Positions 1-7,900 of a stretch of 10,707 nt of DNA are shown one piece after another. The notes under the pieces were generated by a model. The model was not told the origin of the DNA and did not search any database. It saw only the letters and a program-made list of their open reading frames with translations. The stretch covers positions 1 to 10,707 of the forward strand of contig JAITTH010000052.1 of assembly GCA_031287295.1 (NCBI GenBank). The letters are read 5' to 3'. Position 1 is the stretch's first letter. Every line of letters starts with the position of its first letter. Source of the DNA: Eubacteriales Family XIII. Incertae Sedis bacterium (GTDB lineage Bacteria; Bacillota; Clostridia; Peptostreptococcales; Anaerovoracaceae). Made by a program: the position numbers and the translations under genes.

Positions 1-1
1 A

Positions 2-1000
2 ATCGTTTTTACCGTTGGTGTAATTGTTTCCTTATGGATGTTGTTCGGATTTACGTTTATTGACCTCCGCGACAGAGGTAATAAAATATTCCAATTCCTA
101 TCGACCCTTGGATTTGTTCCGGGGCTGGTTATTGCTTTTATCGTTGGCATTATCACAAAAGATCTTGCCTCACCGGACATTAAGCCGGAGCAAGGGCTCT
201 TCTTCAACCCCTTCGCACCGTATCACGGACAGGAGGACGGTCTGCCATGGGTATGGGAGAACTTTTCGCTCATTGGCATTGGTTTCCCCAAAGCCTCCAT
301 TTTATTGAGTGCAATTCCAATGGCATTGGTCGCCTATATCATTGCTTTTGGAGACATCGTTGCCGCAACCGAATTCCTGATGGATACACGGCGGTATCGC
401 AGAGATGAAATCATTGCCGTAAACGCGAACCGTACAAACGTAATGTGCGGATTCCGTAACGTACTGCAGAGTCTCTTCTTCCCGACGGTTGTAACATCAG
501 GACCTTTGTGGACGGCTATGATGATTACCATTGCAGAAAGGTACAAAACCGGAAAACGGTATATGTATTCCATTTGGGGTGGCGTAATTACCTTCAATTT
601 TGTGAAGGTTGTCTGTTGCTTTATTGTACCACTTACGGCCATCATAACGCCCATCCTCCCGCTGTCGATGTCGATAACGCTCTTCATTCAGGGATTTGGT
701 TGTTTCTATGTCGCCTTTGCCATGGTAAAAGGGACACAGGAATGCGGCGTTGCGGGAACCGTCGGATGCGTGCTTGCCATTGCGGGACCCACCTACGGAT
801 TAGCGGCAGGAATCCTGTGCGCAATCGTAGTTCAGTCCAGATCCAAAAAAATGAAAGAAGAAGCTGAAGCAGCTCAGGCAGCACGCCTCAGCGACTTCGA
901 AAAAATGCTTGCAGCAGGCGACGCAGCCGACGCAGCAGCCGAAAGAAAAGCGATCAACGATGCGGCAGAAGCAGCAGAGAATAAGAATCTAGACGCATAA
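2..1000 (+). CDS. Partial multi-pass permease, NCS2/SulP-like (C-terminal 332 residues)
   Basis: The frame is open from base 2 with no start codon needed, so the gene begins outside the window; the first visible ATG (base 38) is internal. The product is an integral membrane protein. Hydrophobic segments appear at the left edge, then around FVPGLVIAFIVGII, ILLSAIPMALVAYIIAFGD, a pair within SIWGGVITFNFVKVVCCFIV and what follows, SITLFIQGFGCFYVAFAMV, and a last one ending GLAAGILCAIVVQ. The AFGDIVAATEF stretch after a membrane helix, the NANRTNVMCGFRN loop and the SGPLW segment recall xanthine/uracil (NCS2, SLC23) and SulP-type permeases; this is by eye and the substrate is unknown. The last 50 or so residues form a hydrophilic, Ala/Glu/Lys-rich, probably helical cytoplasmic tail. 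The alcohol dehydrogenase follows after 35 nt with no terminator between, so the two are probably co-transcribed. Membrane transporter is secure; the family is moderately supported. Confidence 0.7.
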   Translation: MVFTVGVIVSLWMLFGFTFIDLRDRGNKIFQFLSTLGFVPGLVIAFIVGIITKDLASPDIKPEQGLFFNPFAPYHGQEDGLPWVWENFSLIGIGFPKASILLSAIPMALVAYIIAFGDIVAATEFLMDTRRYRRDEIIAVNANRTNVMCGFRNVLQSLFFPTVVTSGPLWTAMMITIAERYKTGKRYMYSIWGGVITFNFVKVVCCFIVPLTAIITPILPLSMSITLFIQGFGCFYVAFAMVKGTQECGVAGTVGCVLAIAGPTYGLAAGILCAIVVQSRSKKMKEEAEAAQAARLSDFEKMLAAGDAADAAAERKAINDAAEAAENKNLDA

Positions 1001-1012
1001 CGGCTGAAAAAC

Positions 1013-1029
1013 AAGGAGGATAGAAGGAG
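1013..1029 (+). promoter_or_regulatory. Tandem Shine-Dalgarno sequences before the alcohol dehydrogenase
   Basis: Two purine-rich anti-16S matches sit in the 35-nt gap: AAGGAGG at 1013-1019 and AAGGAG at 1024-1029. The second is 6 nt from the ATG at 1036 and is the likely working site. The first is 16 nt away, too far for standard initiation. It could act as a standby site or simply reflect purine-rich sequence. Together they fix the start of the downstream gene. Confidence 0.6.
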
Positions 1030-1035
1030 AATAAA

Positions 1036-2187
1036 ATGATCCAAGATTTCAATTTTATCGTACCACAGGAAATCATTTTTGGCGTCGGAAGTCTTTCCAG
1101 ACTCCCGGAGTTGATGAACAAAAGTGATAGCAAGAAGGTTCTGCTCGTTTCCGACAGAGGACTGGAATCTCTCGGCGTTGTGAAACAGGTAAGCGATATC
1201 ATTACAGCGGGCGGACTTGAAGTTGTCGAATTCCTTGATGTTGAAGCGAACCCTTCTGTTGAGACCGTGAACGCCGCCGCAGATACCTATCGCAGCAGTG
1301 GTGCAACAAGCATCATCGCGCTCGGTGGTGGGAGTCCAATGGATGTCGCAAAGGCTGTGGGTGTTATCACAAAATTCGGTGGTAGCATTACGGAATATGA
1401 AGGAGCCCATAAGGTTCCGGACAAAATCATTCCCATCATTGCGATTCCGACAACAGCAGGAACCGGAAGCGAAACAACGCCAATGGCAGTCATCACAGAC
1501 CGAAGCCGCAACTACAAACTTACGGTGTTCAGTTATGAGATTACACCGGCGTTTGCCCTGCTCGATCCAAACCTCATTACATCTCTACCACCTTCGCTCG
1601 CCGCATCCACCGGTGTTGACGCGCTCATTCATGCCATTGAATCTTATCTTTCGGCATGGGCATCACCCTTCTCCGATGCAATGGGCGAGAAAGCCATGTC
1701 CTTAATCGGTGCAAATCTTCGTCAATTCACTGCAAATCGTGGCAACATCGAAGCAGCCTCTGCCATGCTTGCAGGGTCTATGTTCGCAGGAATTGCTTTC
1801 GGTTGGGCAAGACTCGGGAACATTCATGCCATGGCACACCCACTTGGCGGATTCTTTAATGTTCCGCACGGCGTTGCAAACGCGATACTGCTCCCGACCA
1901 TTCTGGAGTACAACGCGCTTGCCGACAATGGACGCTACGAGAAGATTTACAACTATGTAAAACTCCCGGGGAAAAAGTACAAGAGCTTTGTTCCGCAAAT
2001 GTTGGTCGATGAGATTATCGAGATGAATGATGCGCTTGGAATTCCAAAGACTTTGAGTGAAGTCGGCGTGACCGAGGATAAAATTCCTCAGATGGCAGCA
2101 GACGCGATGAAGAGTGGCAACATTCCGTTGAATCCTCGCAAATCCACGCAAAAGGATTTGGAGATGCTTTACAGAAAAGCTTTGTGA
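1036..2187 (+). CDS. Iron-containing (group III) alcohol dehydrogenase
   Basis: NAD(P)-dependent oxidoreductase interconverting alcohols and aldehydes or ketones in the cytoplasm. At 383 residues it has the normal family length. The N-terminal nucleotide-binding half contains GGGSPMDVAK (residues 97-106) and PTTAGTGSE (138-146). The C-terminal metal-binding half has the expected ligand set: Asp195 and His199 in STGVDALIHAIESY, His264 in GNIHAMAHPLGG, and His278 in VPHGVANA. The spacing matches E. coli FucO (Asp196, His200, His263, His277); His268 corresponds to the conserved His near the nicotinamide. The ATG start is set by a Shine-Dalgarno 6 nt upstream. The family spans butanol, 1,3-propanediol, lactaldehyde and 4-hydroxybutyrate dehydrogenases, and sequence alone does not give the substrate. 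The upstream permease is probably in the same transcript, which hints that a transported compound feeds this enzyme, but that is inference. Confidence 0.95.
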   Translation: MIQDFNFIVPQEIIFGVGSLSRLPELMNKSDSKKVLLVSDRGLESLGVVKQVSDIITAGGLEVVEFLDVEANPSVETVNAAADTYRSSGATSIIALGGGSPMDVAKAVGVITKFGGSITEYEGAHKVPDKIIPIIAIPTTAGTGSETTPMAVITDRSRNYKLTVFSYEITPAFALLDPNLITSLPPSLAASTGVDALIHAIESYLSAWASPFSDAMGEKAMSLIGANLRQFTANRGNIEAASAMLAGSMFAGIAFGWARLGNIHAMAHPLGGFFNVPHGVANAILLPTILEYNALADNGRYEKIYNYVKLPGKKYKSFVPQMLVDEIIEMNDALGIPKTLSEVGVTEDKIPQMAADAMKSGNIPLNPRKSTQKDLEMLYRKAL

Positions 2188-2213
2188 GTGTAGCAACCGT
2201 TTCGTAGCAGGAG

Positions 2214-2243
2214 AATAAGGGATTGCGCGAGCAGTCCCTTATT
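2214..2243 (+). terminator. GNRA-capped 13-bp hairpin between the dehydrogenase and the IspE-like gene
   Basis: AATAAGGGATTGC (2214-2226) pairs with GCAGTCCCTTATT (2231-2243) around a GCGA tetraloop (2227-2230). Twelve pairs are Watson-Crick and one is a T-G wobble (2223-2234). The hairpin begins 27 nt after the dehydrogenase stop and ends 7 nt before the Shine-Dalgarno of the next gene. Only a short T-stretch in the arm and TTAAGC after it follow, so the U-tract is poor. It may be a weak intrinsic terminator, an RNA-stability element or an attenuator. The structure is certain from sequence; its role is not. Confidence 0.6.
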
Positions 2244-2264
2244 TAAGCGAAAGGAAGTCAAACC

Positions 2265-3317
2265 ATGCCCAAAATAAGTTGCAGAGCCTATGCAAAAATA
2301 GATCTTTCGCGCAATGTTCTCGGCTCGTTACCAAACGGAACATTACAGATGGAGGCAGTTTCACAACTCGTTGGTATTTACGATGAAGTGCGTGTTCAAG
2401 ATGTTGAAAAACAAGAAGGAGAGCCTTTCCTATCGCTGACAAACTCCGGTTGTGAAGAACTATCAAAAGAAGCTTCTGCACTCATCTTCACTGCGGCAAA
2501 ATCCATCGTTGAGATGATTCCTTTACCGGCAGACACAGCACTTGAGATTCACGTTGAGAAGAAATTTCCTTCGGCTGCCTGTCTCTCAGACACTGCCTCC
2601 AACGCTGCTGCAGTGATGCTGCTCATGTCACTTTTGTACGAAGCAGCAGATATTTCGCTTGAAAATCTGCTCGATATCGGCGCAAAGCTCGATTCTAACA
2701 TCCCGTTTTTTCTTGCTGCAAATGCGTTTGCAAACGACATGGAACATTTTGCCAAGCATGAAATCGCAGCTTGTACCTTCTTGACAGACGACGTGAGTTT
2801 AACACGACTTGCACCTCCCGGCGGATACGCGATTCTTTGCGTCACACCAGGAAAGTATACGCCGACTGCCATTTATGAAGAATTCCAAAATGGCGACTAT
2901 TATGGAAAAATGTCTGATATGGAAGTTCTCAAAGAATTGTTGGATAGTGCGATTGTGCCGGTTTCAAGTTCCGAGGAAAAACTGCATGCAGCAATGTCTG
3001 TACAATTTGGGGGCCTGATGGGATCCATCATGGCAAGATCTTTTGGCGTTGCGAAACGGTATGGGAAATCTTTTACAGATAATTTGCGGAATTCACTTCA
3101 ACCTGCTGCCATACAAAAATATCCCTTGCTCGACAGTATGGTGAAATTGGTTGACGAGACCGTGAAACCCGATGCGATTCTGATGGTTGGCACAGGGCCA
3201 ACCATTGCGGCATACTACCTGCCAAAACGAATCAAAGAGGCACAAGACGATCTTAAGTTTCTCAAAGAAATGCTTTCCCCTCGTGGCGTTTTTGTTACCG
3301 GGTGTCCGCTTTTATAG
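2265..3317 (+). CDS. IspE-like GHMP-fold protein with degenerate kinase motifs
   Basis: The protein aligns by eye along its length with IspE, the ATP-dependent kinase of the MEP isoprenoid pathway. RAYAKIDLSRNVLGSLPNG (residues 7-25) matches the IspE start and keeps Lys11, equivalent to catalytic Lys10 of E. coli. EIHVEKKFPSAACLSDTASN (94-113) sits where the ATP-binding glycine loop belongs. LENLLDIGAKLDSNIPFF (132-149) matches the segment carrying the catalytic Asp, and VGTGPTIAAYY (308-318) the C-terminal GSGPT motif. Key positions are changed: the Gly-Tyr-His substrate loop reads Gly-Thr-Leu (25-27), the GGGLGGGS loop has no glycine left, and the catalytic Asp (141 in E. coli) is Asn145. 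It has 350 residues against about 280-290 usually, with extra sequence around 205-270 and at the C-terminus. The ATG follows AAGGAAG with 7 nt spacing. The frame is intact, so this is not an obvious pseudogene. It may be an inactive paralogue or an enzyme of changed function; calling it ispE would be unsafe. Confidence 0.75.
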   Translation: MPKISCRAYAKIDLSRNVLGSLPNGTLQMEAVSQLVGIYDEVRVQDVEKQEGEPFLSLTNSGCEELSKEASALIFTAAKSIVEMIPLPADTALEIHVEKKFPSAACLSDTASNAAAVMLLMSLLYEAADISLENLLDIGAKLDSNIPFFLAANAFANDMEHFAKHEIAACTFLTDDVSLTRLAPPGGYAILCVTPGKYTPTAIYEEFQNGDYYGKMSDMEVLKELLDSAIVPVSSSEEKLHAAMSVQFGGLMGSIMARSFGVAKRYGKSFTDNLRNSLQPAAIQKYPLLDSMVKLVDETVKPDAILMVGTGPTIAAYYLPKRIKEAQDDLKFLKEMLSPRGVFVTGCPLL

Positions 3318-3330
3318 CCACAAAAAGAAG

Positions 3331-3361
3331 TATGCCCCGAACTCTCTGAGTCCGGGGTATA
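3331..3361. terminator. Bidirectional intrinsic terminator between convergent genes
   Basis: TATGCCCCG (3331-3339) pairs with CGGGGTATA (3353-3361) with one G-T wobble. An A-C mismatch is followed by ACTC/GAGT pairing around a TCT loop. On the + strand it is followed by TTTCTTT, and on the - strand by CTTCTTTTTG. It lies 13 nt after the stop of the IspE-like gene and 47 nt after the stop of gdhA, so it can end both transcripts. Confidence 0.85.
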
Positions 3362-3408
3362 TTTCTTTCCTAATAATTAGCCGATTCAATAACCGTGTGT
3401 GATTTAAA

Positions 3409-4746
3409 CTAGACAATACCTTGATCGAGCATGGCCTGCGCAACCTTCTTGAATCCGGCAATGTTCGCGCCAGCGATGAAGTTTCCGTCTTTTCCATACT
3501 CTTTTGCAGCTGCATCTGCATTCCAGAAAATGTTTGCCATCATCTGCTGCAGTTTTGCATCAACTTCTTCGAACGTCCAAGAATAGCGCATGCTGTTCTG
3601 AGACATTTCGAGCGCGGATACGCCTACGCCACCGGCATTGGAAGCTTTGCCCGGGAAGAAGACAACATTGTTATCAATGAAGTAATCTGCCGCATCCATC
3701 GTGGAAGGCATGTTCGCACCTTCGCCAACGATTTTTACGCCGTTTGCAACAAGTGTCTTTGCGTTGTTGAGGTCGAGCTCGTTCTGCGTTGCACAAGGAA
3801 GCGCGACGTCCACTTTCGTATCCCATACGCTACCGTTTCCGGTTTCTTTGTAGACTGCATCGCTATGTGTAGCTGTGTACTCGCTCAGGCGGCCTCTCTT
3901 GACAAGCTTGATTTCTTTGATTGTATCAAGATCGATACCTGCTTCATGATAGATGTAGCCTGTGGAGTCTGTCAGTGTAACCACTGTTCCGCCAAGCTGC
4001 TGTACTTTCTGAGTTGCGAAGATTGCAACGTTTCCGGAACCGGAGATTGCAACTTTCTTGCCCGCGAAGGAATCGCCAATCGACTTCAGATATTCATTTA
4101 CCATGTAAACGAGACCGTAGCCGGTTGCTTCCGTACGTGTAAGGCTTCCGCCCCAAGGCAGACCTTTTCCTGTAAGAACGCCAACAAATTCGTTCTTAAG
4201 GCGCTTGTACTGACCAAACATATAACCAATTTCGCGTCCGCCAACACCGATGTCTCCGGCAGGAACGTCTGTGTCCGCACCAATGTACTTAACAAGCTCT
4301 GTCATGAAAGACTGGCAGAAACGCATTACTTCGTTTTCACTCTTTCCTTTGGGATCGAAGTCGGAACCGCCCTTGCCACCACCGATCGGGAGACCTGTGA
4401 GGGAATTCTTGAAAATCTGCTCAAATCCGAGGAATTTGATGATGCTCAAATTTACGGAAGGATGAAAGCGAAGACCACCTTTGTAGGGACCGATCGCCGA
4501 GTTGAACTGAACGCGATAACCTCTGTTTACCTGTACTTTTCCGCTGTCGTCTACCCACGGAACACGGAACTGAATGATTCTTTCCGGCTCTACGATTCTC
4601 TCTAACAACCCTGCATCTTCGTATCTCTTGTCGCTGTCAACAACAACACGAAGGGACTCAAGTACCTCTTTCGCTGCTTGAAGGAATTCCGGCTGATCCG
4701 CATTTTTCTTCTCAACATCTGCAATAATCTTGTCGATATAGCCCAT
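3409..4746 (-). CDS. gdhA: Glutamate dehydrogenase, family I hexameric, probably NADP-dependent
   Basis: Catalyses reversible reductive amination of 2-oxoglutarate with ammonia to glutamate in the cytoplasm. The 445 residues are typical of the bacterial hexameric class. Lys89 (GPYKGGLRF), Lys113 (FKNSLTGLP), catalytic Lys125 (GGGKGGSDFDPKGKS) and Asp165 (PAGDIGVGGREIGYM) fall at the same numbers as in the Clostridium symbiosum enzyme. The Rossmann glycine motif is GSGNVA (236-241). At the end of the second strand it reads TLTDSTGYIY, with Asp260-Ser261 resembling the ASDSSG of NADP-dependent E. coli GdhA rather than the SGPDG of the NAD-dependent clostridial enzyme; NADP preference is therefore likely but unproven. 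The ATG at 4746 follows GGAGG (4756-4760 on this strand) with 9 nt spacing. It is transcribed from its own promoter in the 173-nt gap below addA and ends at the shared bidirectional terminator. Confidence 0.96.
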   Translation of the reverse strand: MGYIDKIIADVEKKNADQPEFLQAAKEVLESLRVVVDSDKRYEDAGLLERIVEPERIIQFRVPWVDDSGKVQVNRGYRVQFNSAIGPYKGGLRFHPSVNLSIIKFLGFEQIFKNSLTGLPIGGGKGGSDFDPKGKSENEVMRFCQSFMTELVKYIGADTDVPAGDIGVGGREIGYMFGQYKRLKNEFVGVLTGKGLPWGGSLTRTEATGYGLVYMVNEYLKSIGDSFAGKKVAISGSGNVAIFATQKVQQLGGTVVTLTDSTGYIYHEAGIDLDTIKEIKLVKRGRLSEYTATHSDAVYKETGNGSVWDTKVDVALPCATQNELDLNNAKTLVANGVKIVGEGANMPSTMDAADYFIDNNVVFFPGKASNAGGVGVSALEMSQNSMRYSWTFEEVDAKLQQMMANIFWNADAAAKEYGKDGNFIAGANIAGFKKVAQAMLDQGIV

Positions 4747-4835
4747 CTGTTTTTACCTCCACTTATTCCTTTTATTTCTATAAAACCCAATTGCATTCCA
4801 ATGGCGAAATGACAAAAAGATTTCTGAACGCATTC

Positions 4836-4865
4836 ATTATGGCACGCCCTGACAAAGTATGTCAA
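4836..4865 (-). promoter_or_regulatory. Sigma-A promoter for gdhA
   Basis: On the minus strand TTGACA (4860-4865) is a perfect -35. CATAAT (4836-4841) is a good -10 after an 18-nt spacer, and a TG dinucleotide one base upstream makes it an extended -10. Transcription would start near 4829, giving a leader of about 80 nt before the gdhA ATG. No other gene lies in 4747-4919, and no clear terminator follows addA, so some read-through from addA is possible. Confidence 0.85.
4850..4864. promoter_or_regulatory. Inverted repeat overlapping the gdhA -35 box (possible operator)
   Basis: TGACA (4850-4854) and TGTCA (4860-4864) form a perfect 5-bp inverted repeat with a 5-nt spacer. It covers the -35 hexamer and part of the promoter spacer. 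A repressor bound here would block RNA polymerase. The arms are short and overlap the TTGACA consensus, so chance is possible. No regulator is encoded in the window. Confidence 0.35.
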
Positions 4866-4919
4866 GAAAATATCAATTCAAAATCATTGGCAAGCGAAAA
4901 CACGGAAAAGTCAGAAAAA

Positions 4920-7900
4920 TCAATCATTTCCCTGAATTATTTTCTCTCGAATTTCCAGTGCATGAGCCGTTTTCGTTAGATACAAATAGGCCTCTGCAAC
5001 GGGCATTTTTTCAATTTCTTCCAATGCCTTACAGTATAAGGAAATCTGTTTGCCGTACCGTTCGATGATGCGCTCCTCTTCACCGACCTTCCCCGGAAAA
5101 AACCTTCCGGACTTAAAATCGATCACAACAATATATGCCTCTTCTCGGAACCAACAATCTATGACACCCTGCACAATGGTCTCTTCCCCCAAATATTCCA
5201 TGCGATAATTGAAAGGCGTTTCTCGATAGAGGTTGCCTGCCTGTGCCGCTCTCGTTGCGCGGGCAAATAAATCACTTTGTGCATAGGCTTGCAGCACGCG
5301 AGTATCTAATTCTTGCCTGTCGGACTTTGAAAAGAACGCTTGCTGAACCAGCTTGTCCAAGAACTGTTCGAAATAAGAAACATCTTCCCGATGCGCATAA
5401 GCCTCCGGATAATCCAACTTCTCAAATGCTTTATGCAGTGCCGATCCAAGTGCAGCAGGATCCGGCACGGTGATCGGAGATAACCCGGCATTCACCAAGA
5501 GCTCTTCTTCGGAGCCTGACATAAAATAAGTAGGCATTTGTGATTGACGGTCCCCGCCCGGCGTATCTGCCTTCTTTGATTTCGTGATTTCTGTCACACT
5601 GTATTTCGGTTTTAGCGTATGCTTTCCGGTATATGGGTATACGAAATCCAATCTCCTGCGAATTTCCGCATCGAATTTCCCATCAAGACTCGTATCCAAT
5701 TGCTCCAACATTTTTTCAACAACACCTGTACGTTCCGCTGTTTTTTTGAATGCCGCCGAAAGGTCTGAGCGAAGGATCTGTCTCGTTTGAATGTTGGTTT
5801 CGGAAAGAACCGATAAAATCATATCCAAATACGAAGGTGCAACCAACACATCCGGTTCACTTGCGGTTGTACGATCAAGATATTGCGTGGCTTTCTCCCG
5901 AAGCTTCTTATCCGTCGCAAGCAGAATAAGGCGATCTTGTGCTCGCGTCATCGCAACATACAAAACACGAATTGCCTCTGCACGCTCTTCACGTTTCTCG
6001 CACATTTTTACCAATCGTTGCAACAGCGTTTTTTTATAGCTGTGCCTCTCATAATTCTCCCATTGCAACGCAATACCAATGTCTTTGTGAAGCGAAACAC
6101 GACCTTCACGAGAGGCATTCACATCTAATTTCTTGCTCAGCTGACCAACAAGCACCATCGGAAATTCCAGACCTTTGCTCTTGTGAATTGTCATGATGCG
6201 AACGACATCCTCCCCTTCGGAAAGCATTTTCACCTGCCCGATGGGAATTCGCTCCGACTTAATCGCATCTATAAAATCAATAAAAGAAGAAAGTCCACGA
6301 ACGCCGGATGCCTGATATTCCGTCGCTTTGTCTACCAGCGCACGAAGATTCGCAAGCCTTTGGGCACCGCCGACAAGCGCTCCCATGTAATCGTAATAAC
6401 CGGTTTTTTTCATGAGGTCCCATAGAAATTCCGAAAGCATCGCCGTCATTTCCTCACGTTGCCAATGCGCAATGCAGGTCAAGACGTGTGCACATTTTTT
6501 TCGCAATTCGTATACCGTTTCATCCGAATCAACATACGATAAAAACGCATCATAAAATGGTCCTTCTTTTTTTTTCATACGGATGCGAACGAGCTCGTCA
6601 AGTGAAAAACCGAACACCGGAGAATACAGACTGCTGACAAGTGGAATATCTTGACGGAAATTATCAATCAATCGTAAGAGATTTAGAAACGTTTCTATCT
6701 CAATTCGATCGAAGAATCCTTCCCCGGATTCCACGAACGCCTCAATGCCGAACCGCTGTAAGGCTTCGTAATAGATTTGTCCGGACTTTCTTGCTTCCTT
6801 CAGCAAAATGACAATATCGCGACGCTGAAATCTTCGTGTTTTTCCCTCTTTGATATCAAAAAAGAAACTCCCTTTGTCCCCATCAAGTGTTTCCCGAATC
6901 AGCTGTGCGGCAGCATAAGCCTCCAGTTCCGTTTTCTTAAGATCGAAAACCTCATCTTCCATCCATTCTTCTTCATCCGCGGTCATATCGACAAGCGCGA
7001 GTTCCACGGGATAGTTGAGACGACTGTCATAACCCAAAGAATCGTAATCCAACCCCGGATAAAGCGCCGCTTTTTTATCGTAAACAATTCCCGACAGCTC
7101 TCCTCGCATGAGTTTGGAAAAAATATGATTCATATCGGTAAGCAACGAGGGTTTGCTGCGAAAATTGTGATTGAGATCTATCTTTCGGTTTTGAACATCC
7201 CCATTATCTTGAAAAATCTCATTGTATTTGCGAATAAAAATGTCCGGTTCAGCTTGCCGAAAGCGATAAATGCTCTGTTTTACGTCGCCGACCATAAATA
7301 AGTTATTGTCACGTGAAACAGCTTGAATGAACCTTTCCTGTACCGAGTTTGTATCTTGATATTCATCAATAAAAACATACTCGAATTTCTCACGATACTC
7401 CGCCTGAACCTGTTCATTTTTCAATATTTCCAGGGAATAGTGCTCAATATCGTTAAAGTCAATAACACCTGCGGAGCGCTTCTTTTCGTGAAATATTTCG
7501 TGAAATCGATGAATCAACTTGCGCAACAGATTGGCAGGTATTGCCGTTTGCCGTATGGTCTTGATGTGTGTCCCAAGCGAATCGGAAAAGATTTCCGTCT
7601 GTAGCTTCTTGATTCGGCTTTTCACCGCATCGCGCATGCCCGTCGCATAATCACGAATGTCCTCATAATAGGGTTTTTCTTCCTTTTTTGTTGTAAAACG
7701 CTGGAAGGTAAAACTCTGAATTACCTCGCGACAACGGTCGAATCCTTGGTCCTCAAACCTTTTTGCAATCATTTGCAAATTTTCGATATCCATACGTGTT
7801 TTCTCTGCAAGCCCCGCAACACCGTTGTTGTCTAAAAGCAGCATTAAGTTGTGCAGCCCGATGAAACAAGATTCCAGTTCTTGCACAATGCTTTTTCGTA

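Noticed and set aside
874..1410. 178-codon minus-strand frame across the permease-dehydrogenase junction
   Set aside because: Antisense to the two real genes, and its alanine/serine-rich end simply mirrors the permease tail.
3421..4605. 394-codon open frame on the + strand opposite gdhA
   Set aside because: It is wholly antisense to a gene with clear catalytic motifs, has a Cys-rich unlikely composition and no ribosome binding site; it is a shadow of gdhA codon use.
4747..4919. Riboswitch or small gene in the gdhA leader
   Set aside because: Only a small imperfect hairpin (CCATTG with CAATTGG) is present in the roughly 80-nt leader, with no terminator/anti-terminator pair and no coding frame with a ribosome site.
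6777..7301. 174-codon + strand frame opposite addA
   Set aside because: Lies fully inside the conserved helicase coding region on the other strand and resembles no protein.
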